DNA of 64,000 nt from Selaginella tamariscina. Taxonomy: Eukaryota > Streptophyta > Lycopodiopsida > Selaginellales > Selaginellaceae. The position numbers and the translations under genes are program-made. Positions 12,463-23,395 of the stretch are shown piece after piece. The notes under the pieces are model-generated. The model was given only the letters and a program-made list of their open reading frames with translations, did no database searches and had not been told where the DNA came from. The stretch is taken from the NCBI GenBank assembly GCA_003024785.1, contig PUQB01000151.1, forward strand, positions 62,001-126,000, read 5' to 3'. Numbering within the stretch: the first letter of the stretch is position 1; every line of letters starts with the position of its first letter.

Positions 12463-12469
12463 AATGCGT
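12390..12469 (+). repeat. 40-bp tandem duplication at the end of the LRR gene
   Basis: Two adjacent 40-bp units, 12390-12429 and 12430-12469, differ at one base. Because 40 is not a multiple of three, the second unit is read in another frame and brings in the TAA at 12460-12462. Without it the tail would read on about 40 more codons. Confidence 0.9.
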
Positions 12470-13031
12470 ATGTTAAGCATATCACTCGAGTATGCTGACG
12501 TGGAATTCCACGCTGGCCACGAAGATATATTATATACACACCATGTATATATGTTGGATCTGAGTCTACTTCTATGTACCTCCTAAGCTACTTTTGCTAG
12601 TGTATTGTTCTATAATTATATATCTATCCTTTAAAGTGAGTGGCTGTGTATGTGTGTGCGCGTGTTTATCAGGTACTTGGATATCTACACACACAACACA
12701 CATATCGGCGCGTAACCGTGGGTGAAGATGGGAGGAAATACCTTATTTGCTAAATATATATTATTTATATTATCTTATATATAATTTTGTGCGTTAATCT
12801 CATGTCGTTAGCTTTAGAGAGAGTGTTGCATGTGTGTGTGTGTGTTTGTGAGAGAGAAGAGAGAGAGATGGGCATTTTAATGTATATGGAATTTTTTATA
12901 TCAATTAATAAAGAATTATTAGCTTTTTAAATTTCTTATAAAATAAAAAATAAAAAAATAAATCAAGCTTCAAATTGTACTTTATATGTGACTTGTATGT
13001 GTACTTGTAAAAAATCTTGTATATCCACCTT
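12470..13031. other. Intergenic DNA between convergent LRR and CBL genes
   Basis: Contains TATATA tracts and (GT)n/(GA)n runs at 12830-12870. No gene seen; it must hold the 3' ends of the two converging transcripts. Confidence 0.5.
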
Positions 13032-13540
13032 TCAAAATATACAAGGGGAAAAATTAAGCAAACTAAACGTCCTCCACTTGTGAATGGAAACAAAACTCGG
13101 AAATGTTGTGGTGATATCCCTGTGAAAAGCTCAAACTCAATACATTGTGTGTGCGTGCGTGTGTAAGTGTGTGTGTGTGTGTAAGCAATGAAATACTTTA
13201 AGTATGGTAAGCTCATGTTCTTGAGCAACGATGGATGCTTATGTACAAGACTACTCCATTCATCAATTTTGCCATCTTGTTTCGTATCTGCTTCTTCAAA
13301 TGTCTACAAATTATCATTTTACTTACGTATAGCTCCAGAACACACACACACGCACGCACATACGCACACACGTGTATTAGCGTGTGTATACAGATAAACA
13401 CATACAGCTTACCTTATCTATTATGTTCTCAATAACTTCATCTGATAGATTCATACCGGATTCTGCTAAAGTTGCAACTACCATACGTTTCACCTAACAA
13501 GATGTTAGTTATCAAACTACTCCCCCACCCGTGTGTGTGT

Positions 13541-13634
<94 letters not shown>

Positions 13635-14291
13635 AATACTCACCTCTGCACGTTCAATGTGGCCTTGATGCTCAAAATCATAAAGTTGGAAAGCAACTAC
13701 ATTATAACAAATAAGCCTGTTATCATATACACACACGCATATACATAACACAACACACACGCGCGCGCTCACATGAGATTTTATCATCTAGAGAAGCATT
13801 TGGATGGAACACAGAAAGGGCCCTCGCAAACTCTCCAAAGTCGAGAACATTATTCTTCTTCACGTTAAAAGATCAAACACCTGCAAACAACACATTAACA
13901 CACGCGCGCGCACGCGCACACACACGTACCCTGTCTGCAAAAAATGCTCTCCTTCTTGTTGTTTTTAAAAAGAGCAAGCTTAAACTCCTCCTTCAATAAC
14001 ACCCTAATTAACGTAATTAACCAAATTAAGCTAGAGTTTACCCTAGTTATGACTCCGTCGTCCTCCACTGAGTTACTAATCTTCTTAAACAGCTCATACA
14101 ACGCTTCTACCTCGCTCACACTAACTACAAAAACAAACTACACATCAGATACACATCGAGAATTTATATACAAACTTACATGTGGTACCGCGAGCAATCG
14201 ATTCAGAATCCTCCCTGCAAACTTGTTTATACTCGAAGCATCCGGAAAAATTTCTAATTATATCATAGAGATGATCCAGACAAATCCACAT
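13032..14291 (-). CDS. CBL: Calcineurin B-like calcium sensor (CBL)
   Basis: EF-hand calcium sensor that binds and activates CIPK kinases at membranes. Eight exons: 14180-14291, 14042-14124, 13930-13990, 13773-13880, 13644-13696, 13413-13493, 13197-13303, 13032-13119. Landmarks are [75 protein letters not shown] and the C-terminal [10 protein letters not shown], which includes the FPSF motif phosphorylated by CIPKs. About 230 residues, normal for the family. Two indels in T runs, +1 near 13938 and -1 near 13869, must be corrected to read through. The fourth EF-hand loop ([11 protein letters not shown]) lacks two residues, losing the usual Glu-12 position. The start at 14291 gives [21 protein letters not shown] rather than the MGC myristoylation start. 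Intron 2 is only 51 nt. Confidence 0.88.
13531..13632. repeat. Compound (GT)n(AT)n(AG)n microsatellite in a CBL intron
   Basis: About 100 bp of pure dinucleotide repeats inside the intron between exons 5 and 6. It starts 11 bp from the donor at 13643. Confidence 0.95.
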
Positions 14292-14833
14292 TCCCACAGA
14301 TTAACTCCTTGGCGACATATCCCCAATTTTCCTTATAACGAACAATATGAATATAGCCTTTTTCATCGAGTAAACTATATTAAAACCTAAAACGTAAACG
14401 AACTCCCCAAGGACACCTAGCAGATTAGCTAGGACACCAAGACATCCACAGAGATAACGTAAAATTTATTTATTTATTCTATATATTTATTTAATCATTA
14501 AGAGCAAAAGGTACAAGGGTTGTACACTGTAGCTTTGATTGCACGTGGCATCTGGAAACGAAGAGTCAAGCAGAATAGAGCCAACCACACACATCCTTTT
14601 CTTCTTGGATGCTCTCTATCATATAAAAAAATTCCACATTCTCACATCTTTATATATGCAGTCAAAACATATATATGTACATATCTAACCAGAACACGTG
14701 TCCCAGAATTTCAAATACACACACACACACATATATATATATATGGTGAGTGGTTCAGTAGAAATATAGCAATACTATTTTAAATGTTAAGATTTATTCG
14801 ATTGTTTAATAATATATATGTATATTTATCTTC
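14292..14833. other. Spacer between CBL and the RING-CH gene (same strand)
   Basis: The upstream region of CBL and 3' flank of the next gene. AT-rich, with (CA)n(TA)n at 14717-14743. No separate gene seen. Confidence 0.5.
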
Positions 14834-14956
14834 TCAAAGCAACCCCAATGATTTAAGATGCTGTAAATGTTCGGCCGGTAATGGTGGAGGTGTCCAATCC
14901 GGTCCCACGTTTTCACCATCCAAATCCTCGACTACGTAGTCCTGAGTAAGAGATGT

Positions 14957-14995
<39 letters not shown>

Positions 14996-17407
14996 GAACA
15001 AGATAAACGAATTCTTTACTAACGATATAGATAAAATGTGTGCGTGTGTTGTGTGCGTGCGTGTGTGCATACATATATGATGTCATGTGCCAATTACAGA
15101 TAATAGCACATGAGCAAGAGCATGTAGTTTTTCACTTGTTTACATACGACAGAATACAGAAATCGCATGTATATATATGCAATAACGTCTTAAAGACGAC
15201 TCTCTCTCTCTCGTGTCGTACGCGTGTGTAAGATACAAAAACACGTCTGTATACACTTCAATCTTTACGATATATTAAAATATAACCATAGGCAGTTACC
15301 TAATAAATATATCTATATAAGAAGTGACGGTATTATATGTTATTGGCACCAGATAATATAAATATATATTATATATAATATGTTATGAGACTGACCTTTG
15401 TAAGCATACGCTTGGCGAGGATATGATAATGCCTTTGCCATATTCTCTGGCAAACCATCGTGGCAACAAGTACACTGTAGAAGATGCCTACAAGTGCGAA
15501 GACTGCAAATACTATGACAGCAACTAAGAGGAGAATCGGGGCACCGGCCTCCCCAGCTCCACTGATCCATGTTCCGCATTCTCCCATAGTTGATGCACAT
15601 CCCTCAAAACAAGCTGTGCAGTCTGTCCACATACACATTGTTCCTGGTACATGACAATCTGCACAGGCTCTGCAAAGGGACATATTGTATGAGAGAGCGA
15701 GAGAGAGATAACTAAGCTTAAACAACATACATAAAGATCAGTACGTATAAATACATATACACAGTATGTTATATATCTGTGTGTGCATGTGATGTCATAC
15801 CAAAAGCATGTTATATATAAACATATATACATAGGTCTACAGACATGTGTATTAATACCCTGGTGATCCTACTTTTTGAACTATCACACACATACATAGA
15901 GAGCATATCAAGCAATATATGCAACACACATATGAGAGGAGAGAGAGGGACAATAAAACTGTGTGTGTGTGTGTGTGTTATCTTTATATGTACAGAAGCA
16001 CAGACGCACACATGCGTGTGTGTGTGTGTGTGTATCTATATATTATATATATTATATATATATATATATATATAATATATTATGTAGAGAGAGAGAGAGA
16101 GAGAGAGAGAAGAGAGAGACACGTACCCAGGATGGCAGCAACACATGCACACTTCACGACAAGGTTGTGCTAGGTCATTTCGGACCCGACGATCGTAGCA
16201 AGTCAAGATGCAGCCTGATAGTCCTAACAACGAGAAGAACAAAAACGCACCTGCATAACAAATCGAATGGAAGCTTGCGTGTGTTCTTAACTTGAGTGCA
16301 TGCTATCATATATATGCGTATCAATACATATATCATGAACATGCGGATTACATATATGCACACAGACATACATCCATTTGCCTGTATACATCATGAGATA
16401 AAATTCGCAACGTACCACAAATGTAATAGAATTTGCATAAGCTCTGAAATCCAAATGCTAACCGCATCCAGTCCTGTTTATGGTGGTCCACCAAGTACAG
16501 AGTATGCCAATGAACAAGTTACCTGAATTGAGAAAGTAATGCGTGTGTGTCTCTCTCTCTATATATATATAAAAAAATAGCAACGCAATGAAAGATGTGA
16601 TTAGTATAAAAGTTAAAAACATGTCCGTTATAATATATACATAATACATTAATGTAATGTGTACACACAATATATAGACTTACAAGCTGAATAGCAGCAA
16701 AAATGCAGAGAATATCCCTAGTGACGAAGAACCGGAATTTAAACCTTCGCCATTTTTTGTCAGTTGGTGCCTGAAGCACTCTCAGATGGTAGGTGCCTTA
16801 CATGTTGTACAGTGTGCAAACGCAAAGCCTTCCTAATAATTATCATAACTATAGTCAGAATCACTGGGCGCGTGTGTAGAGAGAGATGTATATGTAGGTT
16901 ATATATATATGGAATTTGAATAAGAAAAAGGATATGAATTACCTTAATGGACCGCCAATGATCTAGACATGCACGGTGTACATACTTAACAGATCCTTTA
17001 CATCTACATGGCGCTATAAAATCTCGGCCTGAAATAAAGGAATATTAACATTCTCATATATACTATCTATACAGACATTACAATATGTAATCTTATATAT
17101 GTATTTTACACATACAGACTTGTATACATATACATGTAGATAGTTAAGTGTTAGATACTCATGTAGATAGCATCTTGACTGATTCTTGTTTTAATTTGTC
17201 ATACACACGCGCGCACGCAAATTAGGCACATTCTTAGATGCACATCACATAGGGGAAAATACCATCTGATTCGAGGCAAATCCGGCACTGTGGCTGATCT
17301 GCAGCGCCTGCTTCCAGATCTACGTCACTGTGCTGCATAGACATGAGCGAAACTGCCACCATATTAGCGCCCTCGGCCATGGGCGACCGTGCTTCCTCGA
17401 TCTCCAT
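14834..17407 (-). CDS. RING-CH (RINGv/MARCH-type) membrane E3 ubiquitin ligase
   Basis: Predicted membrane-anchored E3 that recruits an E2 through a C4HC3 RING-CH finger. Seven exons: 17263-17407, 16943-17028, 16684-16832, 16416-16522, 16127-16250, 15396-15669, 14834-14941. The finger starts QCRICLESDGRDFIAPCRCKG and continues VKYVHRACLDHWRSIK and FAHCTTCKAP. It is followed by several hydrophobic segments (ILCIFAAIQLV; AFLFFSLLGLSGC; APILLLVAVIVFAVFALVG) and a Cys-rich loop (CMCCCHPG, ADCHVPGTMCMWTDC). The conserved plant tail has CQRIWQRHYHILAKRMLTK and WTPPPLPAEHLQHLKSLGLL. All phases agree except for two indels: -1 near 16790 and -2 (or +1) near 16488. About 330 residues. The family assignment is firm; the substrate is unknown. 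Confidence 0.88.
14959..14993. repeat. (GT)n microsatellite in the RING-CH gene's last intron
   Basis: 35 bp of pure GT dinucleotide, about 17 bp from the 3' acceptor of the intron on the minus strand. Confidence 0.95.
15961..16112. repeat. (GT)n, (AT)n and (AG)n cluster in an intron
   Basis: GT runs at 15961-15978 and 16014-16033, AT tracts at 16034-16082 and an AG run at 16085-16118. On the minus-strand sense the donor GTACGT at 16126 leads within 2 nt into (CT)n. Confidence 0.9.
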
Positions 17408-18625
17408 GTTTTTGCCCCTGTTCTAGGGTTCTTCACATGAACCCTAAATGCGAATTAAACCGTACGCTTACCGGTAAACAGAGACCGTACCCATGAACAC
17501 AGAATATGCCTAACATTCTACAATCAAAACGTATACTAAATAATGTTAAACATGTTTAGTCTAATTTTCTGCGTATTTATATCTAAATAAAATGTGTATA
17601 TATAATTGTACATATTATAATATTATTTGGAACGCTTTCACAATCCAACCCACCTTTTGTATTGATAATTAATTAAAAATTTATTATTCTTACATATTAA
17701 AAATCAAGAAAAAACATGTATTTAAAAAATTTTTATATATAGAATTATGTATATAGATGAAATGCATTAACCTTTAAAATTTTTTTTAATTTATATCCCG
17801 TAAAGTCATTAAAATAATTTAAATAAATTCACAAGATTTTAAGTTTATAACTTTTAATAATTATAATTTTAAAAATTAGAACTACATAGCATGTAGTTAA
17901 ACTCTCAGTCACGAATTATTTAACTTGGCTATGTAATTTAATTAAACAAGCCTGATTTACATATTGTTATAATTATATACTTAAAGATTAAGGTATTATT
18001 TAAGGGGAATGAAATGCGTAAATAGAAAATATATACATATTTATGCTATATATTGATGTCATTTATTTATTACTAAATTATTAATTTTGACATATGTACA
18101 TATAACAAAGTCTTTTCTAATTACTTATAATACAAATATGTATTATTAAATATATTTCCTTTTATAGACATAAATAGACATATATTTAATCTTAATTTCT
18201 CAAATATTTTTATTAATCACTTTAAATTAAAATTAAGTTCGACTTGTCTAGATATTATTGTTATTCTTTTAAACCTTAATAAACTTAGCATATTTCATTC
18301 CAATATATCTTAGCTTGTACATATATACACTATAAATATATTTACTTATATATACAACTTAATTAAAAAGTCCACATTTAAATTGTATACATACAATATA
18401 TTTATATTATCTATGTGATGTATTTAAGTATTTTTTTGCGTCAGTTTTTAAATTTTTATATAATTAATAATTATAGAATAATAAAAAAGATGTTAAAAAT
18501 TTCTATATGTCATTTAATAATATGCACACACAATACATCGTTCTTTATTAATATAATTTTAATTAAATAAAATTAAATATTTTCATATCTTAAGAATTTT
18601 ATATTCTGTAAATTAAATATACCTT
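17408..18625. other. AT-rich intergenic DNA
   Basis: First ~100 bp are the RING-CH 5' leader/promoter with two telo-box motifs. The rest is A/T-rich and without recognisable genes. Confidence 0.6.
17423..17449 (-). promoter_or_regulatory. Paired telo-box motifs upstream of the RING-CH gene
   Basis: CTAGGGTT at 17423-17430 and AACCCTAAA at 17440-17448, inverted to each other, 16-42 bp upstream of the start codon. Telo-boxes (AAACCCTAA) near start sites are known in plant housekeeping promoters. Confidence 0.5.
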
Positions 18626-18784
18626 TGTAGATCCACGTGTACTACTGCATGTGCACATACTATTGTTAGCATAGTGAATTTTGATAATCGTTGGATTGGA
18701 TTCAATCTAGACCACTCCCTCTTCTATATAAGTTACAGTTTTTGGGCTAATGATATAAACATTTTTATATTTCGAGTTCTCACA
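18626..18784 (+). repeat. 5' LTR of the gypsy element
   Basis: Starts TGTAGATCCACGTGT and ends GTTCTCACA. It matches 23236-23395 along its length, including CATACTATT, TTTTTGGGCTAATGATATA and a CTATATAAG TATA box. Length 159 bp. Confidence 0.85.
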
Positions 18785-18943
18785 TTGGTGGTCTCTAATT
18801 GTCCCTACGGAATGCTTAAATTTGTGTCTTTTTTTTGTCGATTTTCTTTATCTTCTTAGATCTAGCTTTTCTATTATTTAGATTTATTCCTTTCTTATAA
18901 ATTTTGTTCTTTCTTTGTTATAGATCCACAATAGGCAAATCCT

Positions 18944-19765
18944 TTGTCTGTGGAGCAACTACTCATGCAGTTGTTGGATGCCATGCGGATGCAACTGAAC
19001 AATCACTCTCAACTGATGGTAGTATTCACAGCCCAAGGTACTCCTGCCATTCATGTCTGGCCGAATTTCTTTTGCAGAAATCCTAGAGAGGATATGTACC
19101 ATTGGTTTGACTATTTCACCGTGGTTGCCACATATCATTCATGGGACGGTGCTCAGTGTTTGCACGAGTTTCATACTTGTCGTGTTGTAGTGGTACAATG
19201 GTCTAGACGTTGCAACTCGTGGAGATTGGATATTCTTCCAAAGATCTTCAAACGTGCATTTGGGCATGCGGACGACTGTGACGATGCTTTTTAACAATTG
19301 CATCATATTTGCTTTCGGAGCCTTTTGCTGCGTGCAGAACCTAACATATCGGAACACATCAAATTAGGTATGTTGTGGCCAGCACTTCGTCAAGACCTTG
19401 TGGGGCTTGTGCATGCATAGCTCCAGTGACTCTTGACGATGCTTTGAGGCTGGCACAACAATATGAGTCATCACCTCTCCCACTTGCACCTTCATTCCAC
19501 TTCATGTTGGGGATGGACATGCTCTGATGAAGGTTGATGTTGTTGTTGCTCGTGTACCAACACAAGGTTGGGCCCGTGGATGTGCAATTCATTGTTGGGC
19601 GTGTGATGAGGTTGGACACACATATCAGCGTTGTCAACGGTTTCCCGATTGGCATCCCCATTTTCGGGTGGAGGCCCTGGCGTCAACAACGTCCGATTGG
19701 CACCACTGCAATGGAAGGTCTTGATGCGGTGGATCTTCCGAGAAACAACGAATCGCATGAGTAAA
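18944..19765 (+). pseudogene. gypsy gag with zinc knuckle, decayed
   Basis: Gag-like sequence with DMYHWFDYFTVVATYHSWD and FKRAFGHADDCDD in one frame, then a break. A CCHC-like knuckle follows near 19580 (HCWACDEVGHTYQRCQR). Similar in layout to plant gypsy Gag proteins. Several stops. Confidence 0.75.
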
Positions 19766-19899
19766 GGAGGGTCCTCGTGTGAATAAATTAATGACCCCTC
19801 TGTCTTTCTTTCGGGGTATCATCAAGGGTTCATTTAGCACCAGTTCATCCGGTCTTCACTTTTCAAGCTCAATTTAATTATACATCATGTCTTATTTTC

Positions 19900-20160
19900 C
19901 TTTAGTGTTGGTGGATACAGGTTCGAGTTTGTCCTTTATTTCTCGGTTTGTTGCTACACGTTGCAGCCTTCACTTGCATCGTGTAGAAGAACCAATCTTC
20001 ATTTTGTATGGCAACAAAACACACTCATGCTTGTTCGCGAGATGAAGTGACATTGTTGTTCGTGTGGATGATTATGAGCTTGAGCTTCAACCTTTGCGGG
20101 TGGTGTTGAATCAAGCTTTTATCTTATTCTTGGTATGGATTAGTTGACTCACAATCATGT
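19900..20160 (+). pseudogene. gypsy protease remnant
   Basis: Aspartic protease motif LVDTGSSLSFIS, followed by a region that in intact elements precedes reverse transcriptase. Interrupted by a stop within 60 codons. Confidence 0.75.
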
Positions 20161-20439
20161 TAAGTGTGATTTGAAAAGTCTCCTCCATGTTTGACTCTCC
20201 CTCGTCTTTCTTCCATTCCTCTTACTTTTATTCCACTTTCATCCACCTGCTTCCATCACTTTTGTTTCACCTTTACTTCCAACCATCTTCCCTTTCATGC
20301 TCTTCCTTTCCCTTTCTGGATCCATCAAATGATTATTGTCGTAGTCATTGATCAATTCAAAAGGAGTATGCTGATCTTTTCAACTTCGACTTGTCATCTG
20401 GGGCCAAGATTGTGACACGCCACCCTATTCCAACTGGGA

Positions 20440-21740
20440 TGCTAAGCTGATCAAGGTACCTATTCGGTGTCGGTCACCAAAGGAGCTCAAGATCTTACGA
20501 GTGAATATTAAAGAGATGTTGGAGAAGGATGTATTCAAAATCTCAAAGTCCTTAGGCATGAGAACGCATCTTGTGACAAAACCGGATGGGAGCATTCAAT
20601 TCTGCATCGACTATCGCCCATTAAATGATGTAACCATTTCAGATGTGTATCCACTTCCTCATACTACAAATATTTTTGGATCGATTGAGCGGAGCCAATG
20701 GTTCACCAAGTTAAATCTTGCCTCTGGATATTGACAAGTTCTGATGGCTGACATGGACATTCAAGACTGCTTTTCAAACACCATTTTTGAGTTCTTGGTG
20801 ATGCCTTTCGGTTTGAGCAATGCTCGAATGACTTTCCAACATATAATGGATGAGGTTCTTTACGATATGTCGGAGGTGACTACTAATTTCATTGACGATG
20901 TTTTAATCCACTCAGATGGGACTTGGGAGGAGCATGTTGGTGATATACGCAAGGTTTGGATCAGATGCGGGAAGTTGATTTGAAGCTGAAGCCGTTTAAG
21001 TGTGTGTTTAAATCCAAAGACACTATTTATCTTGGTTATCGCATTTCACATAAAGATTGCAAGTCGATCCTGACAAACTTGTTGCAGTTTTGAAGTTCCC
21101 CACACCGAAATGTGTGAATTATGTGCAACACTTTCTTGGCAAGGTACAATATCTAGGCCATTTTATAGACCATCTTTCAGATCGTACTACACTATTGCGG
21201 GCATTGCTGAAGTCGTCAATATCTTTTTTTGTTTGGTCTAAGGATTGCAAATAAGCATTTGCAAATCTTAAAGAGATGTTGGTGACTCCAGTTTTGGCGT
21301 ACCCTAATTACACTTGTCCTTATCATCTTGCGTGTAAATGCTTCTGACATCGGTCTCGGGGGCGTATTGATGCAAGAGAGTACGAGTGTCCCTGGCCAAC
21401 GACATCCCATTGCGTACATCATCCGTACATTGTAACCAGCAGAGGTGAACTAATCCACAATAGAAAAAGAGTGTCTAGCAACAGTTTGGGGTTTTGAGAA
21501 GCTCCAGGCCTACTTGCATAGTTTGTGGACGTTGTTGGAAAGCGATCATGCAATAGTCACTTCATTATGGAAGTAGAAGAATTTAATTGGTCGTATTGCT
21601 CGTGGGCCTTGAAACTTCAAATTTACAACTTTAAAGTTGTTCATCGCCCAAGGAGTTCCATGGCTAATGTTAATACTCTTTCTCGAGCTCCTTTTCCACC
21701 TTCTCTCTCTTCTTTGCCCCGGAGGAACTAGTTGTTCCAG
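20440..21740 (+). pseudogene. gypsy reverse transcriptase and RNase H remnant
   Basis: RT is recognisable from KPDGSIQFCIDYRPLND, TKLNLASGY and MPFGLSNARMTFQ, and from the catalytic strand, here FIDDVLIHS in place of the usual YxDD box. Connection/RNase H pieces follow (HRPRSSMANVNTLSRAP near 21650). There are at least four frame changes and an in-frame stop after ASGY. Confidence 0.85.
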
Positions 21741-22059
21741 CATTAGTGGATTGTTGGACGAAGATTTTGTATCATCAGCAGTTGCTGTGTTTGACATTCA
21801 GTGTCCGAAAAATGCAAAGTTAGATGTGCCATCTTTGGATGAAGTTCAGGAAGTTTAAAAACTTGAGCCGTGGAATTGAAAGCTTCGTGATGAGTTTGAG
21901 AATCATGCATCACTTGCTGATAACTTGCCTTTTAGGCATTTACATTCGCAATATTGCATTTAGGATGACCTTCTTTATTTTGTGGAGATTAATCCAGATG
22001 ATCATTTACAGTTGGTGGTGCCTTCGGTCTTTGTTCCATGCTTCCTCCACACTTACCAT

Positions 22060-22830
22060 AACTCTCCTGTTCTCAGCAAGCACAGGACATCGTCGTGTGA
22101 TGCAGAAGTTGCACAGATCTTTCTATTGGCCATAGTTACGAGGAGACGGTATGTGCGTAATTGTCCTCCATGTACTTCGAAAGGACAATTGGAGTCAATT
22201 GTAGTTTTTTGTCCATTTGAGTTGGTAGCATTTAATTTGATGAGACCTTTTTCGCGGTCGATTATTAGCAACGAGTACATTGATTTAAGAATGTGTCTAT
22301 GTCGATTGAGTTTTGGCTTAGGTCAAGATTCAATATCGAGTCCAACTATAGTGTTCAAATTGCTTTTTACTACCTAACTCGTTGGGTAGAAGTTGATGCT
22401 CTTGCTCGTGCGACAGCTTCTGCTGTTGGTCAGTTTTTTCTTAATCGGGTCGTGTTTCAGCATTCTTGTCCAAAGCGAATTCTCTCGGACAATGGTCCTA
22501 CATTTATGGCCGAGGCATTTCATGTCTTGACATCTCGACTGGGGATACGCAACACTTTCACAAGTGCTTATCATCCTCAGACAGATGGGTTAGTGGAACG
22601 ACTCATCAGGACCTTCAAGGGAATGATCGTGAATATGTGAACTTTCAAAATTCAAATTGGATGGTTATCTGCCGTTTCTCCAATATGCTTATGTCACTGG
22701 AGTACAAATTTTTGTTGGTACTTCCCATATAAGCTCTTGTATGGTCATGACCCGGTGTTTTCGATGAAGTTAGGTCTGCCTTCTCGGTTGTCACGAGCTG
22801 TTGCTGATGGGTCATGGGATCGGTATCTGA
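22060..22830 (+). pseudogene. gypsy integrase remnant
   Basis: The core shows YYLTRWVEVDALARATA, ILSDNGPTFMAEAF and TSAYHPQTDGLVERLIRTFKG, which include the D and E of the DDE triad. The upstream zinc finger is broken (FYWP, CPPCTSKGQ). The C-terminal part persists in pieces up to about 23030. I see no chromodomain. Confidence 0.85.
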
Positions 22831-23235
22831 CAAGCATTTTTCCATTGGTCCATGCGGAGTCAACAGAACATTTAGGGTGTGTACAGTAGGACAACAACAA
22901 CGCTACAACTCACATCATCGTCCTCATGCGGAGTACAAAGTTGATGAACTGGTGTTGATTCGTTTTCCTAAACTTACGGTACGTGGTTTAGTTAAGAGTC
23001 TCCTTCCTCAATGGAAAAGACTATATTAAGTGCTACGGTAAGTAAGGCCACAAGTTTATGAGGTTCAACACGACATTCAACCCGATCCTCGGAGATTGTA
23101 CACGTGCAACGATTGAAGCGTTTTGTGCAACTAGAATACGTTGTGCCGTCTACAAACCCACTAGTGCCTCCTCCTGATGTTCCTCCTAATCTGGGCCCAT
23201 CTACCAATCAGCTTACATCCTTTCGAAAGGAGGGA

Positions 23236-23395
23236 TGATATAAGATCCACGTGTATACTATATATGCACATACTATTATTAACATAGTGGATTTTAATAG
23301 CCGTTGGATTTAATTAATCTGGACCACTCATTCTTTATATAAGTTAGGGTTTTTGGGCTAATGATATACACATTTCTATATTCCCAGTTCTCACA
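23236..23395 (+). repeat. 3' LTR of the gypsy element
   Basis: Starts TGATATAAGATCCACG after the polypurine tract and ends GTTCTCACA. It aligns with the 5' LTR with scattered substitutions, which suggests an old insertion. Confidence 0.85.

Larger units (their letters stand above)
18626..23395 (+). mobile_element. Ty3/gypsy LTR retrotransposon with short LTRs, decayed
   Basis: Domain order is gag, zinc knuckle, protease, reverse transcriptase, RNase H and integrase, so Ty3/gypsy. It has ~160-bp direct LTRs at both ends, a polypurine tract GAAAGGAGGGA at 23225-23235 directly before the 3' LTR, and a flanking duplication of at least CCTT (possibly ACCTT) at 18621-18625 and 23395-23399. The coding part has many stops and frameshifts, so the copy is inactive. 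I found no convincing tRNA primer site after the 5' LTR. Confidence 0.9.

Noticed and set aside
13531-13632. CRISPR-like or satellite array
   Set aside because: Simple dinucleotide repeats in a nuclear intron; no spacers or longer unit.
15811-16370. Overlapping small frames encoding Cys/Val/Tyr/Ile or Thr/His repeats
   Set aside because: They translate GT, CA and AT microsatellites inside an intron; no evidence for peptides.
20440-21260. Intact reverse transcriptase in the gypsy element
   Set aside because: An in-frame stop after ASGY, further frame changes and a non-consensus catalytic strand make it inactive.
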